Positions 8,002 to 16,018 of a stretch of DNA of 64,000 nucleotides are shown one piece after another; the first letter of the stretch is position 1; every line of letters begins with the position of its first letter. Below the pieces are notes generated by a model. It was not told the origin of the DNA. It was given only the letters and a program-made list of their open reading frames with translations, and did no database searches. This DNA comes from Pseudonocardia sp. DSM 110487. GTDB lineage: Bacteria; Actinomycetota; Actinomycetes; Mycobacteriales; Pseudonocardiaceae. A program made the translations under genes and the position numbers. The stretch lies in contig NZ_CP080521.1 of assembly GCF_019468565.1 (NCBI RefSeq), forward strand, positions 1,550,001 to 1,614,000, written 5' to 3'.

Positions 8002-10780
8002 GGCGGGCTCCTTCCGGGTCGACGAGGACGGATCCGGTGACCTCGACGGGCACCAGCGCACCGCCCAGCGGGACGTGCAGGGTCTCGCCGATGCGGCTGC
8101 GCCCGGCTTTGACCAGGGCGAGCGCGAACGGACGGCCCAGTTCGGCGCTGCGGTAGCTGGACGTGACGTGGCCGAGCATGGGCACCGGCGGCTCGGGCAA
8201 GGTGTCGCAGCCGACGATCTGTGAGCCCTCGGGCAGCACGGTCCGCGCGTCGAGGGGTAGCAGCCCGACCAGCTGCTTGCGCAGCGGGTTCTGGTTCTCG
8301 ACGCGGGCGAACGATCGCTTGCCGATGAAGTCGGGCTTCTTCTTCGACACCGCCCACGCCAGCCCGAGGTCGTGCGGGGTGACGGTGCCGTCGGTGTCCT
8401 GCCCGATGATCGGGTAGCCCTTCTCCGCCCGCAGCACGTGCATGGTCTCGGTGCCGTAGGGCGTGATGCCGTAGGGCTGCCCGGCCGCGACGAGCCGCTC
8501 CCACACGGCCGGCCCGTACCAGGAGCTGACATTGATTTCATAGGCGAGTTCCCCAGAAAAGCTCACCCGGGCGATCCGGACGGGCACGCCGTCGAGGCGG
8601 GTGTCGCGCCACGCCATGAAGCCGAACGCCCCAGCGGAGGCGTCGACCTCGGGGAACACCGCGGAGATCACGTCGCGGGAGCGCGGCCCGACCACGGGGA
8701 ACGTGGCCCACTGCTCGGTGACCGACGTGAGGTGCACCCGCAGGTCGGGCCACTCGGTCTGGAGCCACTCCTCCATCCAGTCGAGGACCTTCGCGGCGCC
8801 GCCGGTGGTGGTGTAGACGAGGAACCGGTCCCGCGCCACCCGCAGCACCGTGCCGTCGTCGATGACCATGCCGTCGACGCCGCACATCACGCCGTAGCGG
8901 ACGAAGCCGACCTTCAAGCTGCTCATCATGTTCGTGTAGATGCGGTCGAGCAGCTCCGCGGCGTCCGGGCCCTGGACGTCGATCTTGCCGAGGGTGGAGC
9001 CGTCGAGGATGCCGACGCCGGTGCGGGCCGCGGCGCACTCCCGCAGCACGGCGGCCTCCATGTCCTCGCCGGGCCGCGGGTAGTAGCGGGGCCGCTTCCA
9101 CTGGCCGACGTCCTCGAACACCGCCCCGTGGGCCACGTGCCAGTCGTGCAGCGCCGTGGTGCGCTCCGGGTCGAACAGTGCGCCACGCTGCCGGCCGGCG
9201 AGCGCGGCGAACGCCACCGGCGTGTAGGGCGGGCGGAACGTGGTGGTGCCGAGGGCCTCGATCGGCGCGCCGAGCAGCTCGGCGGTGATGCCGGAGGCGA
9301 TGACACCGGAGGTCTTGCCCTGGTCGTGCGCGGTGCCGATCGTCGTGTACCGCTTGACGTGCTCCACGGAACGCATGCCGGCACCGAGCGCGCGGGCGAT
9401 GTCGGCCACCGTGGCGTCGCGCTGCAGGTCGACGAACTGCGTGGCGGGGTCGCCATCGGGCACGCGCCAGAGCACGCGCGGTGGGGTGGGCTGCGGTTCC
9501 GGCGCCGCTGCCGGCAGGACCCCTGCGCCGGACACCGCACGCTGCCCGTCCCGCAGGCAGCCGGCCAGGTCGAACACACCGTTGGCGGCCCCCGCGACCG
9601 TGACCCCGGGCAGCTCCGTGTCGGGCAGGAACGCGCCGAGATCCTCGTCGTAGCGCAGCGTCCCGCGGGCCTGGCTGAACAGGTGGACCGCGGGGTTCCA
9701 GCCGCCGCTGACCAGCAGCAGGTCGCACGCGATCGCCTCCTCGCCGACGAGGGCGTGGGTGATCCGATCGTCGCCGCGCGTGCCGGTGACGACCTGCCCG
9801 GCGCGCACCGGGATGCCACGCCGCTCGCACACCGCGCGCCAGTACTTCGGAGGTTCCGACCGGGCGTCGACGACCGCGTGCACCCGCGCGCCCGCGTCGG
9901 CGAGGTCGACCGCGGCAGCGTAGGCGCTGTCGTCGGTGGTGAAGACGACCGCGTCGCGCCCAGCGAGGACGCCGTAGCGGTGCAGGAACGTGCGGGCGCC
10001 GGAGGCCAGCATGATCCCGGGGCGGTCGTTGTCGGAGAAGACGACCGGGCGCTCGTGGGCGCCGGTCGCGAGCACCACCTGCCGGGCGCGGATCCGCCAG
10101 ACCCGCTGGCGGGAGACGTTCCGTGCGGCCGTGGCACCAAGGTGGTCGGTGCGGCGCTCGACGGCGAGCACGAACCCGTCGTCGTAGTGCCCGAACGCCG
10201 TGGTGCGCTGCAGGTGCAGCACATCCGGCAGGCTCGCCAGCTCGGCGACGGCGGCGGCCACCCACTCCAGCGCCGGGGCGCCGTCGAGGGTGTCGGCGGT
10301 GCCGAGCAGGCTGCCGCCCGCCTCGGACTGCTCGTCGACGAGTACCACCCTGGCGCCGGAGCGGGCCGCGGTGAGCGCCGCGACCAGGCCGGCCGGGCCG
10401 GCCCCGACGACGAGCACGTCGGCGTGGGCGTGCTTCGCGTCGTAGCGGGCGGAGTCGGGCACCTCGGCGAGCCGCCCCCGGCCGGAGATGCCCTTGGCCA
10501 CCAGCCCGTCGGTGAGCTCGATCGTGGTGGCGAGCAGCATGGGCTCGGGGAAGGGCTCCTCGACCTGCACCAGGCCGCTCGGGTCCTCCGCCCACGCCGC
10601 GGCGATCCCGCGGGGGCGGCCGAGCGCGATGCTCGTGGTGACCTGGTGCCGGCCGTGCGCCAGCAGCGCCGAGGCGAGCGTGTCGCCCGGGTGGCCGGTG
10701 AGGCGCTGCCCGTCGAAGGTGAACTCGTAGGTGATGCCGCGGTCGATCCGGCCACGGGCGGGGACGCGGAAGTCGCTCAT
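7991..10780 (-). CDS. soxA: Sarcosine oxidase alpha subunit
   Basis: The 929-residue large subunit of heterotetrameric sarcosine oxidase, which converts sarcosine, oxygen and THF to glycine, peroxide and 5,10-methylene-THF. The N-terminus (RGRIDRGITYEFTFDGQRL) is the 2Fe-2S-ferredoxin-like domain of the family. An NAD-binding Rossmann domain follows with DVLVVGAGPAGLVAALTAAR near residues 133-152. The C-terminal ~380 residues are a GcvT-like folate-binding domain (CGVDGMVIDDGTVLRV, ELAYEINVSSWYGP). The ATG overlaps the soxD stop by four bases. Length matches characterised SoxA. Confidence 0.95.
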   Translation of the reverse strand: MSDFRVPARGRIDRGITYEFTFDGQRLTGHPGDTLASALLAHGRHQVTTSIALGRPRGIAAAWAEDPSGLVQVEEPFPEPMLLATTIELTDGLVAKGISGRGRLAEVPDSARYDAKHAHADVLVVGAGPAGLVAALTAARSGARVVLVDEQSEAGGSLLGTADTLDGAPALEWVAAAVAELASLPDVLHLQRTTAFGHYDDGFVLAVERRTDHLGATAARNVSRQRVWRIRARQVVLATGAHERPVVFSDNDRPGIMLASGARTFLHRYGVLAGRDAVVFTTDDSAYAAAVDLADAGARVHAVVDARSEPPKYWRAVCERRGIPVRAGQVVTGTRGDDRITHALVGEEAIACDLLLVSGGWNPAVHLFSQARGTLRYDEDLGAFLPDTELPGVTVAGAANGVFDLAGCLRDGQRAVSGAGVLPAAAPEPQPTPPRVLWRVPDGDPATQFVDLQRDATVADIARALGAGMRSVEHVKRYTTIGTAHDQGKTSGVIASGITAELLGAPIEALGTTTFRPPYTPVAFAALAGRQRGALFDPERTTALHDWHVAHGAVFEDVGQWKRPRYYPRPGEDMEAAVLRECAAARTGVGILDGSTLGKIDVQGPDAAELLDRIYTNMMSSLKVGFVRYGVMCGVDGMVIDDGTVLRVARDRFLVYTTTGGAAKVLDWMEEWLQTEWPDLRVHLTSVTEQWATFPVVGPRSRDVISAVFPEVDASAGAFGFMAWRDTRLDGVPVRIARVSFSGELAYEINVSSWYGPAVWERLVAAGQPYGITPYGTETMHVLRAEKGYPIIGQDTDGTVTPHDLGLAWAVSKKKPDFIGKRSFARVENQNPLRKQLVGLLPLDARTVLPEGSQIVGCDTLPEPPVPMLGHVTSSYRSAELGRPFALALVKAGRSRIGETLHVPLGGALVPVEVTGSVLVDPEGARRDG

Positions 10781-11025
10781 GAGCTCGCCTGGAAGCGGTA
10801 GGTGGCGGTGTCGCGCACGGCGTTGAACCAGCGCCGGCAGCCGACGGAGTGGCTCCACCGCTCGGTGAACAGGCCCTTGGGGTTGTCGCGGAAGAACACG
10901 TAGTGCGCCCACTCCTCGTCGGAGAGGGCCTGCGGGTCCGCGGGGTAAGCGACGTGGGCCTGCCCGCCGTAGTGGAACTCGACCTCTTCACGTGGCCCGC
11001 ACCAGGGGCATTCGATGAGTTGCAC
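10777..11025 (-). CDS. soxD: Sarcosine oxidase delta subunit (zinc-binding)
   Basis: An 82-residue subunit that in SoxBDAG binds one zinc ion. The ligands are all present at the classical positions: Cys6 and Cys9 in ECPWCGPR, His59 and Cys63 in WSHSVGCRRWFN. RDTATYRF near the end is also typical. It sits between soxB and soxA, overlapping soxA by four bases. Length equals that of known SoxD proteins. Confidence 0.95.
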   Translation of the reverse strand: MQLIECPWCGPREEVEFHYGGQAHVAYPADPQALSDEEWAHYVFFRDNPKGLFTERWSHSVGCRRWFNAVRDTATYRFQASS

Positions 11026-11032
11026 GGTTCTC

Positions 11033-12247
11033 CTAGTGCGCTACGGCGGCGGCGCCGTGCTCGTCGACGAGCGCGCCGGTGACGAAGCGCTCGAGCGTGA
11101 ACGGGGCGTTGAACGGGTGCGGCTCGTCGTGGGCGATCGTGTGCGCCATGCACCAGCCCACGCCGGGGGTGGCCTTGAACCCGCCGGTGCCCCAGCCGCA
11201 GTTCAGGTAGACGTTCTCGTAGGGGGTGTGCCCGACGATGGGGGACGCATCGGGCGTGACGTCGACGATGCCGCCCCATGTACGCAGCAGGTGGGCGCGG
11301 GCGAACACGGGGAACAGCTCCACCGCGGCGGCCATCTGGCGCTCGATGATGTGGAACGCGCCGCGCTGGCCGTAGCCGTTGTAGGAGTCGATGCCCGCGC
11401 CCATCACGAGCTCGCCCTTGTGCGCCTGCGACACGTAGACGTGCACCGCGTTCGACATCACAACCGTGGGGTGCACCGGCTCCAGCAGCTCGGAGACCAG
11501 CGCCTGCAGCGGGTGGCTCTGGATCGGCACCCGGAGGCCCAGCATGTCGGTGAGCACCGAGGTGTGGCCCGCCGCGCAGAGCGCGACCTTCCCGGCCGCG
11601 ATGTCGCCGCGCGTCGTGCGGACCCCGGTGACGCGGTCACCGTCGGTGGTGAAGCCGGTGACCTCGCAGTCCTGGATCAGGTCGATCCCGGCCTCGTCGG
11701 CGCGGCGGGCGAAGCCCCATGCCACGTAGTCGTGCTTGGCGATGCCGGCGCGCGGCTGGTAGGTCGCGCCGAGCACCGGGTAGCGGATCTCCTGCGAGGT
11801 GTTGACGATCGGGCAGACCTTCTTGACCTCGTCCGGGGTGAGCCACTCGGCGTCCACGCCGTTCAGCACGTTGGCCTCGACGCGCCGCACGCTGTCGCGC
11901 ACGTCCTGCAGGCTGTGCGCGAGGTTGAGCACGCCGCGCTGGCTGAACAGGATCGGGTAGCCGAGGTCGTCCTCGAGGCCCTCCCACAGCTTCAGCGCGT
12001 GCTCGTAGATCCCCGCGCTCTCGTCCCACAGGTAGTTGGAGCGGATGATCGTGGTGTTGCGGGCCATGTTGCCGCCCGCGAGCCAGCCCTTCTCCAGCAC
12101 GGCCACGTTGGTGATGCCGTGGTTCTTCGCGAGGTAGTGGGCGGTGGCCAGCCCGTGCCCACCGGCGCCAACGATCACCACGTCGTAGGAGCGCTTCGGC
12201 TCGGGGTTGCGCCACAGGAAGTCCGGGTGCTCCGGCAGCGGGTTCAC
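11033..12247 (-). CDS. soxB: Sarcosine oxidase beta subunit
   Basis: The 404-residue catalytic subunit that binds FAD and covalent FMN and oxidises sarcosine at the FAD site. The FAD fingerprint VVIVGAGGHGLATAHYLA begins near residue 23. His172 in AKHDYVAWGFA corresponds to His173, the covalent FMN site of characterised SoxB. The C-terminus has the NVYLNCGWGTGGFKATP FAD-contact block. The GTG start at 12247 overlaps the glyA stop as GTGA. Members of the complex follow at once (soxD, soxA, soxG), so all four subunits are encoded intact. Confidence 0.95.
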   Translation of the reverse strand: MNPLPEHPDFLWRNPEPKRSYDVVIVGAGGHGLATAHYLAKNHGITNVAVLEKGWLAGGNMARNTTIIRSNYLWDESAGIYEHALKLWEGLEDDLGYPILFSQRGVLNLAHSLQDVRDSVRRVEANVLNGVDAEWLTPDEVKKVCPIVNTSQEIRYPVLGATYQPRAGIAKHDYVAWGFARRADEAGIDLIQDCEVTGFTTDGDRVTGVRTTRGDIAAGKVALCAAGHTSVLTDMLGLRVPIQSHPLQALVSELLEPVHPTVVMSNAVHVYVSQAHKGELVMGAGIDSYNGYGQRGAFHIIERQMAAAVELFPVFARAHLLRTWGGIVDVTPDASPIVGHTPYENVYLNCGWGTGGFKATPGVGWCMAHTIAHDEPHPFNAPFTLERFVTGALVDEHGAAAVAH

Positions 12248-13560
12248 GAGGCCTCCAGCGCCGGGTAGAGCGGGAAGCGCGCGGCGAGCTCGGTCACCTT
12301 GGCGCGCAGCCCGCTGACGTCGGCGGTGGTGGGGTGCAGTGCCGTGGCGATGATGTCGGCGACCTCGGCGAACTCCGCGGCGCCGAACCCGCGCGTGGCC
12401 AATGCGGGCGTGCCGATCCGGACGCCGGAGCTGACCATCGGAGGCCGCGGGTCGAACGGAACGGCGTTGCGGTTCACGGTGATCCCCGCGGCGTGCAGCC
12501 GGTCCTCGGCCTGCTTGCCGTCGAGTTCGGAGGCGCGCAGGTCGGCGAGCACGAGGTGCACGTCGGTGCCACCGCTCACCACGCCGATCCCCGCGTCGCG
12601 GGAGTCGGCGGCGAGCAGCCGGTCGGCGAGCAGGCGGGCCCCGAGCAGCGTGCGTTCCTGCCGCTCGCGGAACGCCTCGCCAGCCGCGAGCTTGAAGGTC
12701 ACGGCCTTGGCCGCGATCACGTGTTCCAGCGGACCGCCCTGCTGGCCGGGGAACACCGCCGAGTTGAGCTTCTTGCGCAGCGCCGGGTCGTCCTCGGCGG
12801 AGAGGATGATTCCGCCGCGCGGCCCGCCGAGGGTCTTGTGCGTGGTGCTCGTGACGACGTGGGCGTGCGGCACCGGCGAGGGATGCAACCCGGCGGCGAC
12901 GAGCCCGGCGAAGTGGGCCATGTCGACCATCAGATACGCGCCGACCTCGTCGGCGATCCGCCGGAACTCCGCGAAGTCGAGGTGGCGGGGGTAGGCCGAC
13001 CAGCCGGCGACGATCAGCTTCGGGCGGCGCTCGCGCGCGAGCCGCTCGACCTCGGCCATGTCGACGCGGTGGTCGTCCTCGCGGACGTGGTAGGCGGCGA
13101 CGTCGTAGAGCAGGCCGGAGAAGTTGAGCCGCATCCCGTGGGTGAGGTGGCCGCCGTGGGCGAGGTCGAGGCCGAGGATCGTGTCGCCGGGCTGCAGGAG
13201 CGCCGCCATCGCCGCGGCGTTGGCCTGCGCGCCCGAGTGCGGCTGGACGTTGGCGAAGGTGGCGCCGAAGAGCTGCTTCAGCCGGTCGATCGCGAGCCGC
13301 TCGATGACGTCGACGTGCTCGCACCCGCCGTAGTAGCGCCGGCCCGGGTAGCCCTCGGCGTACTTGTTGGTCAGCACCGACCCCTGGGCCTGCAGCACCG
13401 CCAGCGGGGCGACGTTCTCGCTGGCGATCATCTCCAGCGTCGACTCCTGGCGCGCCAGCTCGGCGCGTACCGCGGCGTGGACCTCGGGATCGACGTCGGC
13501 GAGCCCGCTGTTCAGGCCCTCGGTGCGGGTTGTCGGGCCGGCGACCTGAGTGTCGAGCAT
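12244..13560 (-). CDS. glyA: Serine hydroxymethyltransferase, sarcosine-operon copy
   Basis: PLP enzyme that joins glycine and 5,10-methylene-THF to give serine. Family signatures are SENVAPLAVLQAQGS, KYAEGYPGRRYYGGCEHVD, the PLP-lysine segment VVTSTTHKTLGGPRGG and GVRIGTPALATRGFG. The product is ~438 residues, normal for SHMT. I start at the ATG at 13560; an in-frame TTG at 13584 would add eight residues but lies only nine bases from the operator palindrome. It heads the operon, a place it also has in other actinobacterial sarcosine clusters. It joins both SoxBDAG products, glycine and the one-carbon unit, into serine for SdaA. It is probably not the only glyA of the cell. Confidence 0.95.
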   Translation of the reverse strand: MLDTQVAGPTTRTEGLNSGLADVDPEVHAAVRAELARQESTLEMIASENVAPLAVLQAQGSVLTNKYAEGYPGRRYYGGCEHVDVIERLAIDRLKQLFGATFANVQPHSGAQANAAAMAALLQPGDTILGLDLAHGGHLTHGMRLNFSGLLYDVAAYHVREDDHRVDMAEVERLARERRPKLIVAGWSAYPRHLDFAEFRRIADEVGAYLMVDMAHFAGLVAAGLHPSPVPHAHVVTSTTHKTLGGPRGGIILSAEDDPALRKKLNSAVFPGQQGGPLEHVIAAKAVTFKLAAGEAFRERQERTLLGARLLADRLLAADSRDAGIGVVSGGTDVHLVLADLRASELDGKQAEDRLHAAGITVNRNAVPFDPRPPMVSSGVRIGTPALATRGFGAAEFAEVADIIATALHPTTADVSGLRAKVTELAARFPLYPALEAS

Positions 13561-13593
13561 CTGGTGTCCGATCTGTCGTACCAAGCTTCCTGT

Positions 13594-13607
13594 ACTGATA
13601 TATCAGT
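13594..13607. promoter_or_regulatory. 14-bp perfect palindrome, likely GntR operator of glyA-sox operon
   Basis: ACTGATATATCAGT is a perfect, AT-rich palindrome in GC-rich surroundings. It lies in the 113-bp gap between divergent glyA and the GntR gene. FCD-type GntR proteins usually bind short palindromes of this size. It sits close upstream of the glyA start, so binding would block that operon. The assignment to the adjacent GntR protein is inference. Confidence 0.55.
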
Positions 13608-13673
13608 CGGCGGTGTACGGTAAGCGCGCCGTGTCACCGGCGTCAAGACGTCCTGGCCGATGGGGGAGAGAAG

Positions 13674-14339
13674 ATGAGTGCCGCGCCTCAGCTGTCCGCG
13701 TCGACCGGCCTGTCGCTCGCGGACCAGGCGTACGAGGGGATCCGCGACCGCCTCGTCATGCTCGACATCCGCCCGGGTGAGCCGTTGAACGACGACGCGC
13801 TGGCGCAGGAGCTCGGCACCGGGCGCACGCCGGTGCGCGAGGCGCTGAAGCGCCTCGAGGGCGACCGGCTCGTCGTGGCCTACCCGCGACGCGGCACCTT
13901 CGCGACGGCGGTCGACATCACCGATCTCGCCCACATCTCGGAGATCCGCGTCCAGCTGGAACCGCTCGCCGCGTCCCGGGCCGCCCGCAACGCCTCCGGA
14001 GTCGAGCGGGCGCACCTGTCCGGCCTCGCCCGCGACATGGCGGGCCTGGGAGCCCGCGTCAGCGACCGGCGTGAGCTGCTCCGCCGCGACGTCCAGGTGC
14101 ATCGCGAGGTCTACCGCGCCGCGGGCAACCCGCACCTGGAGGACATCCTCGTCCGGCAGGACAACCTCGCCACCCGGATCTGGTGCCTGTTCCTGGACCG
14201 GATCCCCGCGATCGCGGGCCACGTCGAGGAGCACGTCGGGCTGCTCGACGCGATCGTCGAGGGGAACGAGGAGGCGGCGGCTCGACTGGCCCTGGAGCAC
14301 GTGGTGGGCTTCGAGCGCGCGGTCCGGGCGGTGCTGTGA
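13674..14339 (+). CDS. GntR family (FadR/FCD) transcriptional regulator
   Basis: A 221-residue FCD-type GntR protein. The N-terminal winged helix reads LADQAYEGIRDRLV, then PLNDDALAQELGTGRTPVRE ending in ALKRLEGDRLV, the family consensus; it spans about residues 14-80. The all-helical FCD domain follows, with Asp and His residues (RDVQVHREVYRAAGN, HVEEHVGLLDAI) that in this family bind a metal and a small carboxylate. A GGGGAGAGAAG ribosome site precedes the ATG. It is divergent from glyA-sox with a perfect palindrome between, so it is probably the local repressor, with sarcosine, dimethylglycine or glycine as candidate effector. Confidence 0.92.
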   Translation: MSAAPQLSASTGLSLADQAYEGIRDRLVMLDIRPGEPLNDDALAQELGTGRTPVREALKRLEGDRLVVAYPRRGTFATAVDITDLAHISEIRVQLEPLAASRAARNASGVERAHLSGLARDMAGLGARVSDRRELLRRDVQVHREVYRAAGNPHLEDILVRQDNLATRIWCLFLDRIPAIAGHVEEHVGLLDAIVEGNEEAAARLALEHVVGFERAVRAVL

Positions 14340-14352
14340 CCACCCCCGCGCT

Positions 14353-14706
14353 CATCGTCGGCATGATCATCGGATCGGTGCGTGGCCGGCCACATACGGC
14401 CGTGGGGGCACCCATCAGGTGATCTTCGTGGTTGCAGCGAGCAAGTCGGTGTCCATGATCATCTTCTGGGTGCGTGGCCGGCCGTATGTGGCCGTTTTCG
14501 CGCCGAAGCATTGATCATGTCCGCGGGACCGCCTTCGGTGGCGCCGCGCGCCCTCCGGGCAGGCCCTTGGGCCTGCCCGCGTGGTTTGCCCGGAGGGGTC
14601 GCAGAGGCTCACGGGTCAAGGGTCGCGCAGCGATCGCGGAGCGACGCGTAGCGCCCTTGAGGCGTGAGGGGCGGCCCCGCACGATGCGCGGCGCCACCGA
14701 AGGCCC
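14353..14706 (+). repeat. Structured intergenic repeat, copy 1 (~354 bp)
   Basis: Non-coding stretch filling most of the gap between the GntR and IclR genes; a second copy in the same orientation is at 37705-38060. The left module (14353-14520) is GATCAT-rich and holds two related ~45-base units, each centred on GTGGCCGGCC. The right module is bounded by 19-base terminal inverted repeats at 14531-14549 and 14686-14704. Inside it is a hairpin at 14556-14579 (11-bp stem, TT loop). Both copies share long exact runs, for example 18 bases at 14418-14435 matching 37770-37787. There is no open frame typical of a transposase. From 14707 to the IclR stop I see nothing recognisable. Confidence 0.8.
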
Positions 14707-14766
14707 CTGCACAGGACCGCCACCGAAGGCCCCGAGTGAGCAGCTACGGAGGCATTGCGGCCCGGT

Positions 14767-15570
14767 CTACTCGCCGGCCCCGTAGAAGCCGAGACGGCTG
14801 CTGATCTCGTCGGCCCCGACGACCACCCGCGCCGCGACGTCGGCGAACGACTCGACGGGAAGGCGGTACGAGGGCGCCGATACGCCCACGGCCGCCACGA
14901 CGTCGCCGTTGGCGCCGCGGATGGGCGCGGCGATGGCGTTGAGACCCACCTCGAACTCCTCGGTGGTCGAGGCCCACCCCTGCTCGCGGACCTTCCAGAG
15001 CTCCGCCTGGAGCACGGCGGGGTCGGTGATCGTCTGCTCGGTGTACTCGGCCAGGTCGCCCGCGAGCGCCTTCCCGACCGCCTCGGCGTCGGTCCATGCC
15101 AGCAGCACCTTCCCGCTGGCCGTCGCGTGCAGCGGGGTGGACCTGCCGATCCAGTTGCGGCCCGCGATCGCGGAGCTGCCGTACTCCTGGAGGATGTTCG
15201 TGGCCTCGCCGCTGTCGGCGATCGCGAGGTTCACGGTCTCGCCGAGCTCCGCGGCGAGGCGCCGGCACACCGGCCGGCTCTCGATCGGCAGCTCGAGCTG
15301 GGCGGTGGTGGCTCCGGCGAGCCGGACGATCCCTCGCCCGAGGTGGTACTTGCCGCGCTCCTCGACCTGCTCCACCAGGTCGCCGTGCTCGAGGGCCTCG
15401 ATGAGCCGGAACGCGGTCGACTTGTGGACGCCCAGCTCGGTGGCCACATCGGTGACGCCCACGCCGTCGCGTCCCCGTTCCGCGAGCAAGTACAGGATCG
15501 CGATCGCTCGGTCCACGGACTGGACCTGTGACGGGGCGGCCTCCCTCGTGTAGCGGGGCAAATCGGTCAC
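14767..15570 (-). CDS. IclR family transcriptional regulator
   Basis: A 267-residue IclR protein. The N-terminal winged helix reads QSVDRAIAILYLLAER, then VTDVATELGVHKSTAFRLIE, ending HGDLVEQ. The effector domain follows from ~90, with GRSTPLHATASGKVLLAW and NAIAAPIRGANGDVVAAVGVS, both family signatures. The GTG at 15570 is the only reasonable start before the divergent promoter region; no strong ribosome site is visible. It is divergent from the three-component Rieske oxygenase operon and so probably controls betaine demethylation, as repressor or activator. IclR proteins often regulate such oxygenase operons. Confidence 0.9.
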   Translation of the reverse strand: MTDLPRYTREAAPSQVQSVDRAIAILYLLAERGRDGVGVTDVATELGVHKSTAFRLIEALEHGDLVEQVEERGKYHLGRGIVRLAGATTAQLELPIESRPVCRRLAAELGETVNLAIADSGEATNILQEYGSSAIAGRNWIGRSTPLHATASGKVLLAWTDAEAVGKALAGDLAEYTEQTITDPAVLQAELWKVREQGWASTTEEFEVGLNAIAAPIRGANGDVVAAVGVSAPSYRLPVESFADVAARVVVGADEISSRLGFYGAGE

Positions 15571-15697
15571 GTCTGTGAACTCTACGGGTCCTGGCGATTT
15601 CGGCAGCCCGAGAGACCTTGACGGACGCTGCCTACGAACCGCATCCTGCTGTTGCTGATAGCGAGTTGAGTTGCGGTATCTGAAACAGGAGGCGATC
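15571..15697. promoter_or_regulatory. Divergent promoter region, IclR / Rieske operon
   Basis: 127 bp between the two divergent starts. The only clear sub-site is AGGAGG at 15687-15692 before the ferredoxin ATG. GAACCGCATCC near 15634 and GTTGCGGTATC near 15670 form an imperfect inverted pair that could be an IclR site. No confident -35/-10 pair was identified. Confidence 0.35.
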
Positions 15698-16018
15698 ATG
15701 ATCCTCGTCGGTTCCCTGGACGACATCCCGCTCGGCGAGGCCGTGCGGGTCGACGCCGAGGTGCCGATCGCCGTCTTCAACGTGGACGGCGAGCTCTTCG
15801 CGATCGACGACACGTGCACCCACCAGGACGCTTCGCTCGCCGACGGCTGGGTGGAGGGGTGCGCCGTGGAGTGCCCGCTGCACGCCGCGTGCTTCGACCT
15901 GCGCACCGGGATGCCGTCCGGCCCGCCCGCGAAGCTGCCCGTGCGCACCCACGAGGTGGTCGTCGACGACGGGGTCGTCTACGTGCGTGTCACGGAGTCC
16001 GTGGAGGCGGCGGCCTGA
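15698..16018 (+). CDS. Rieske-type 2Fe-2S ferredoxin
   Basis: A 106-residue electron carrier of the BphF/NirD-like Rieske ferredoxin class. The cluster motif is complete: CTHQ and then CPLHAACF, i.e. C-x-H and C-x2-H about 18 residues apart. A clear AGGAGG supports the ATG at 15698. The stop overlaps the start of the reductase gene (TGATG), so the two are translationally coupled. It should carry electrons from that reductase to the oxygenase at 17220. Confidence 0.93.
   Translation: MILVGSLDDIPLGEAVRVDAEVPIAVFNVDGELFAIDDTCTHQDASLADGWVEGCAVECPLHAACFDLRTGMPSGPPAKLPVRTHEVVVDDGVVYVRVTESVEAAA

Noticed and set aside
8372..10801. 809-codon plus-strand frame opposite soxA
   Set aside because: Antisense shadow of the well-supported sarcosine oxidase alpha gene.
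12244..13700. Glycine riboswitch upstream of glyA
   Set aside because: The leader is under 115 bp with a palindrome and the divergent GntR gene; no tandem aptamer pattern fits.
14353..14706. CRISPR array or riboswitch at the repeat
   Set aside because: Only two related internal units without regular spacers; no cas genes; no match to riboswitch classes I know.
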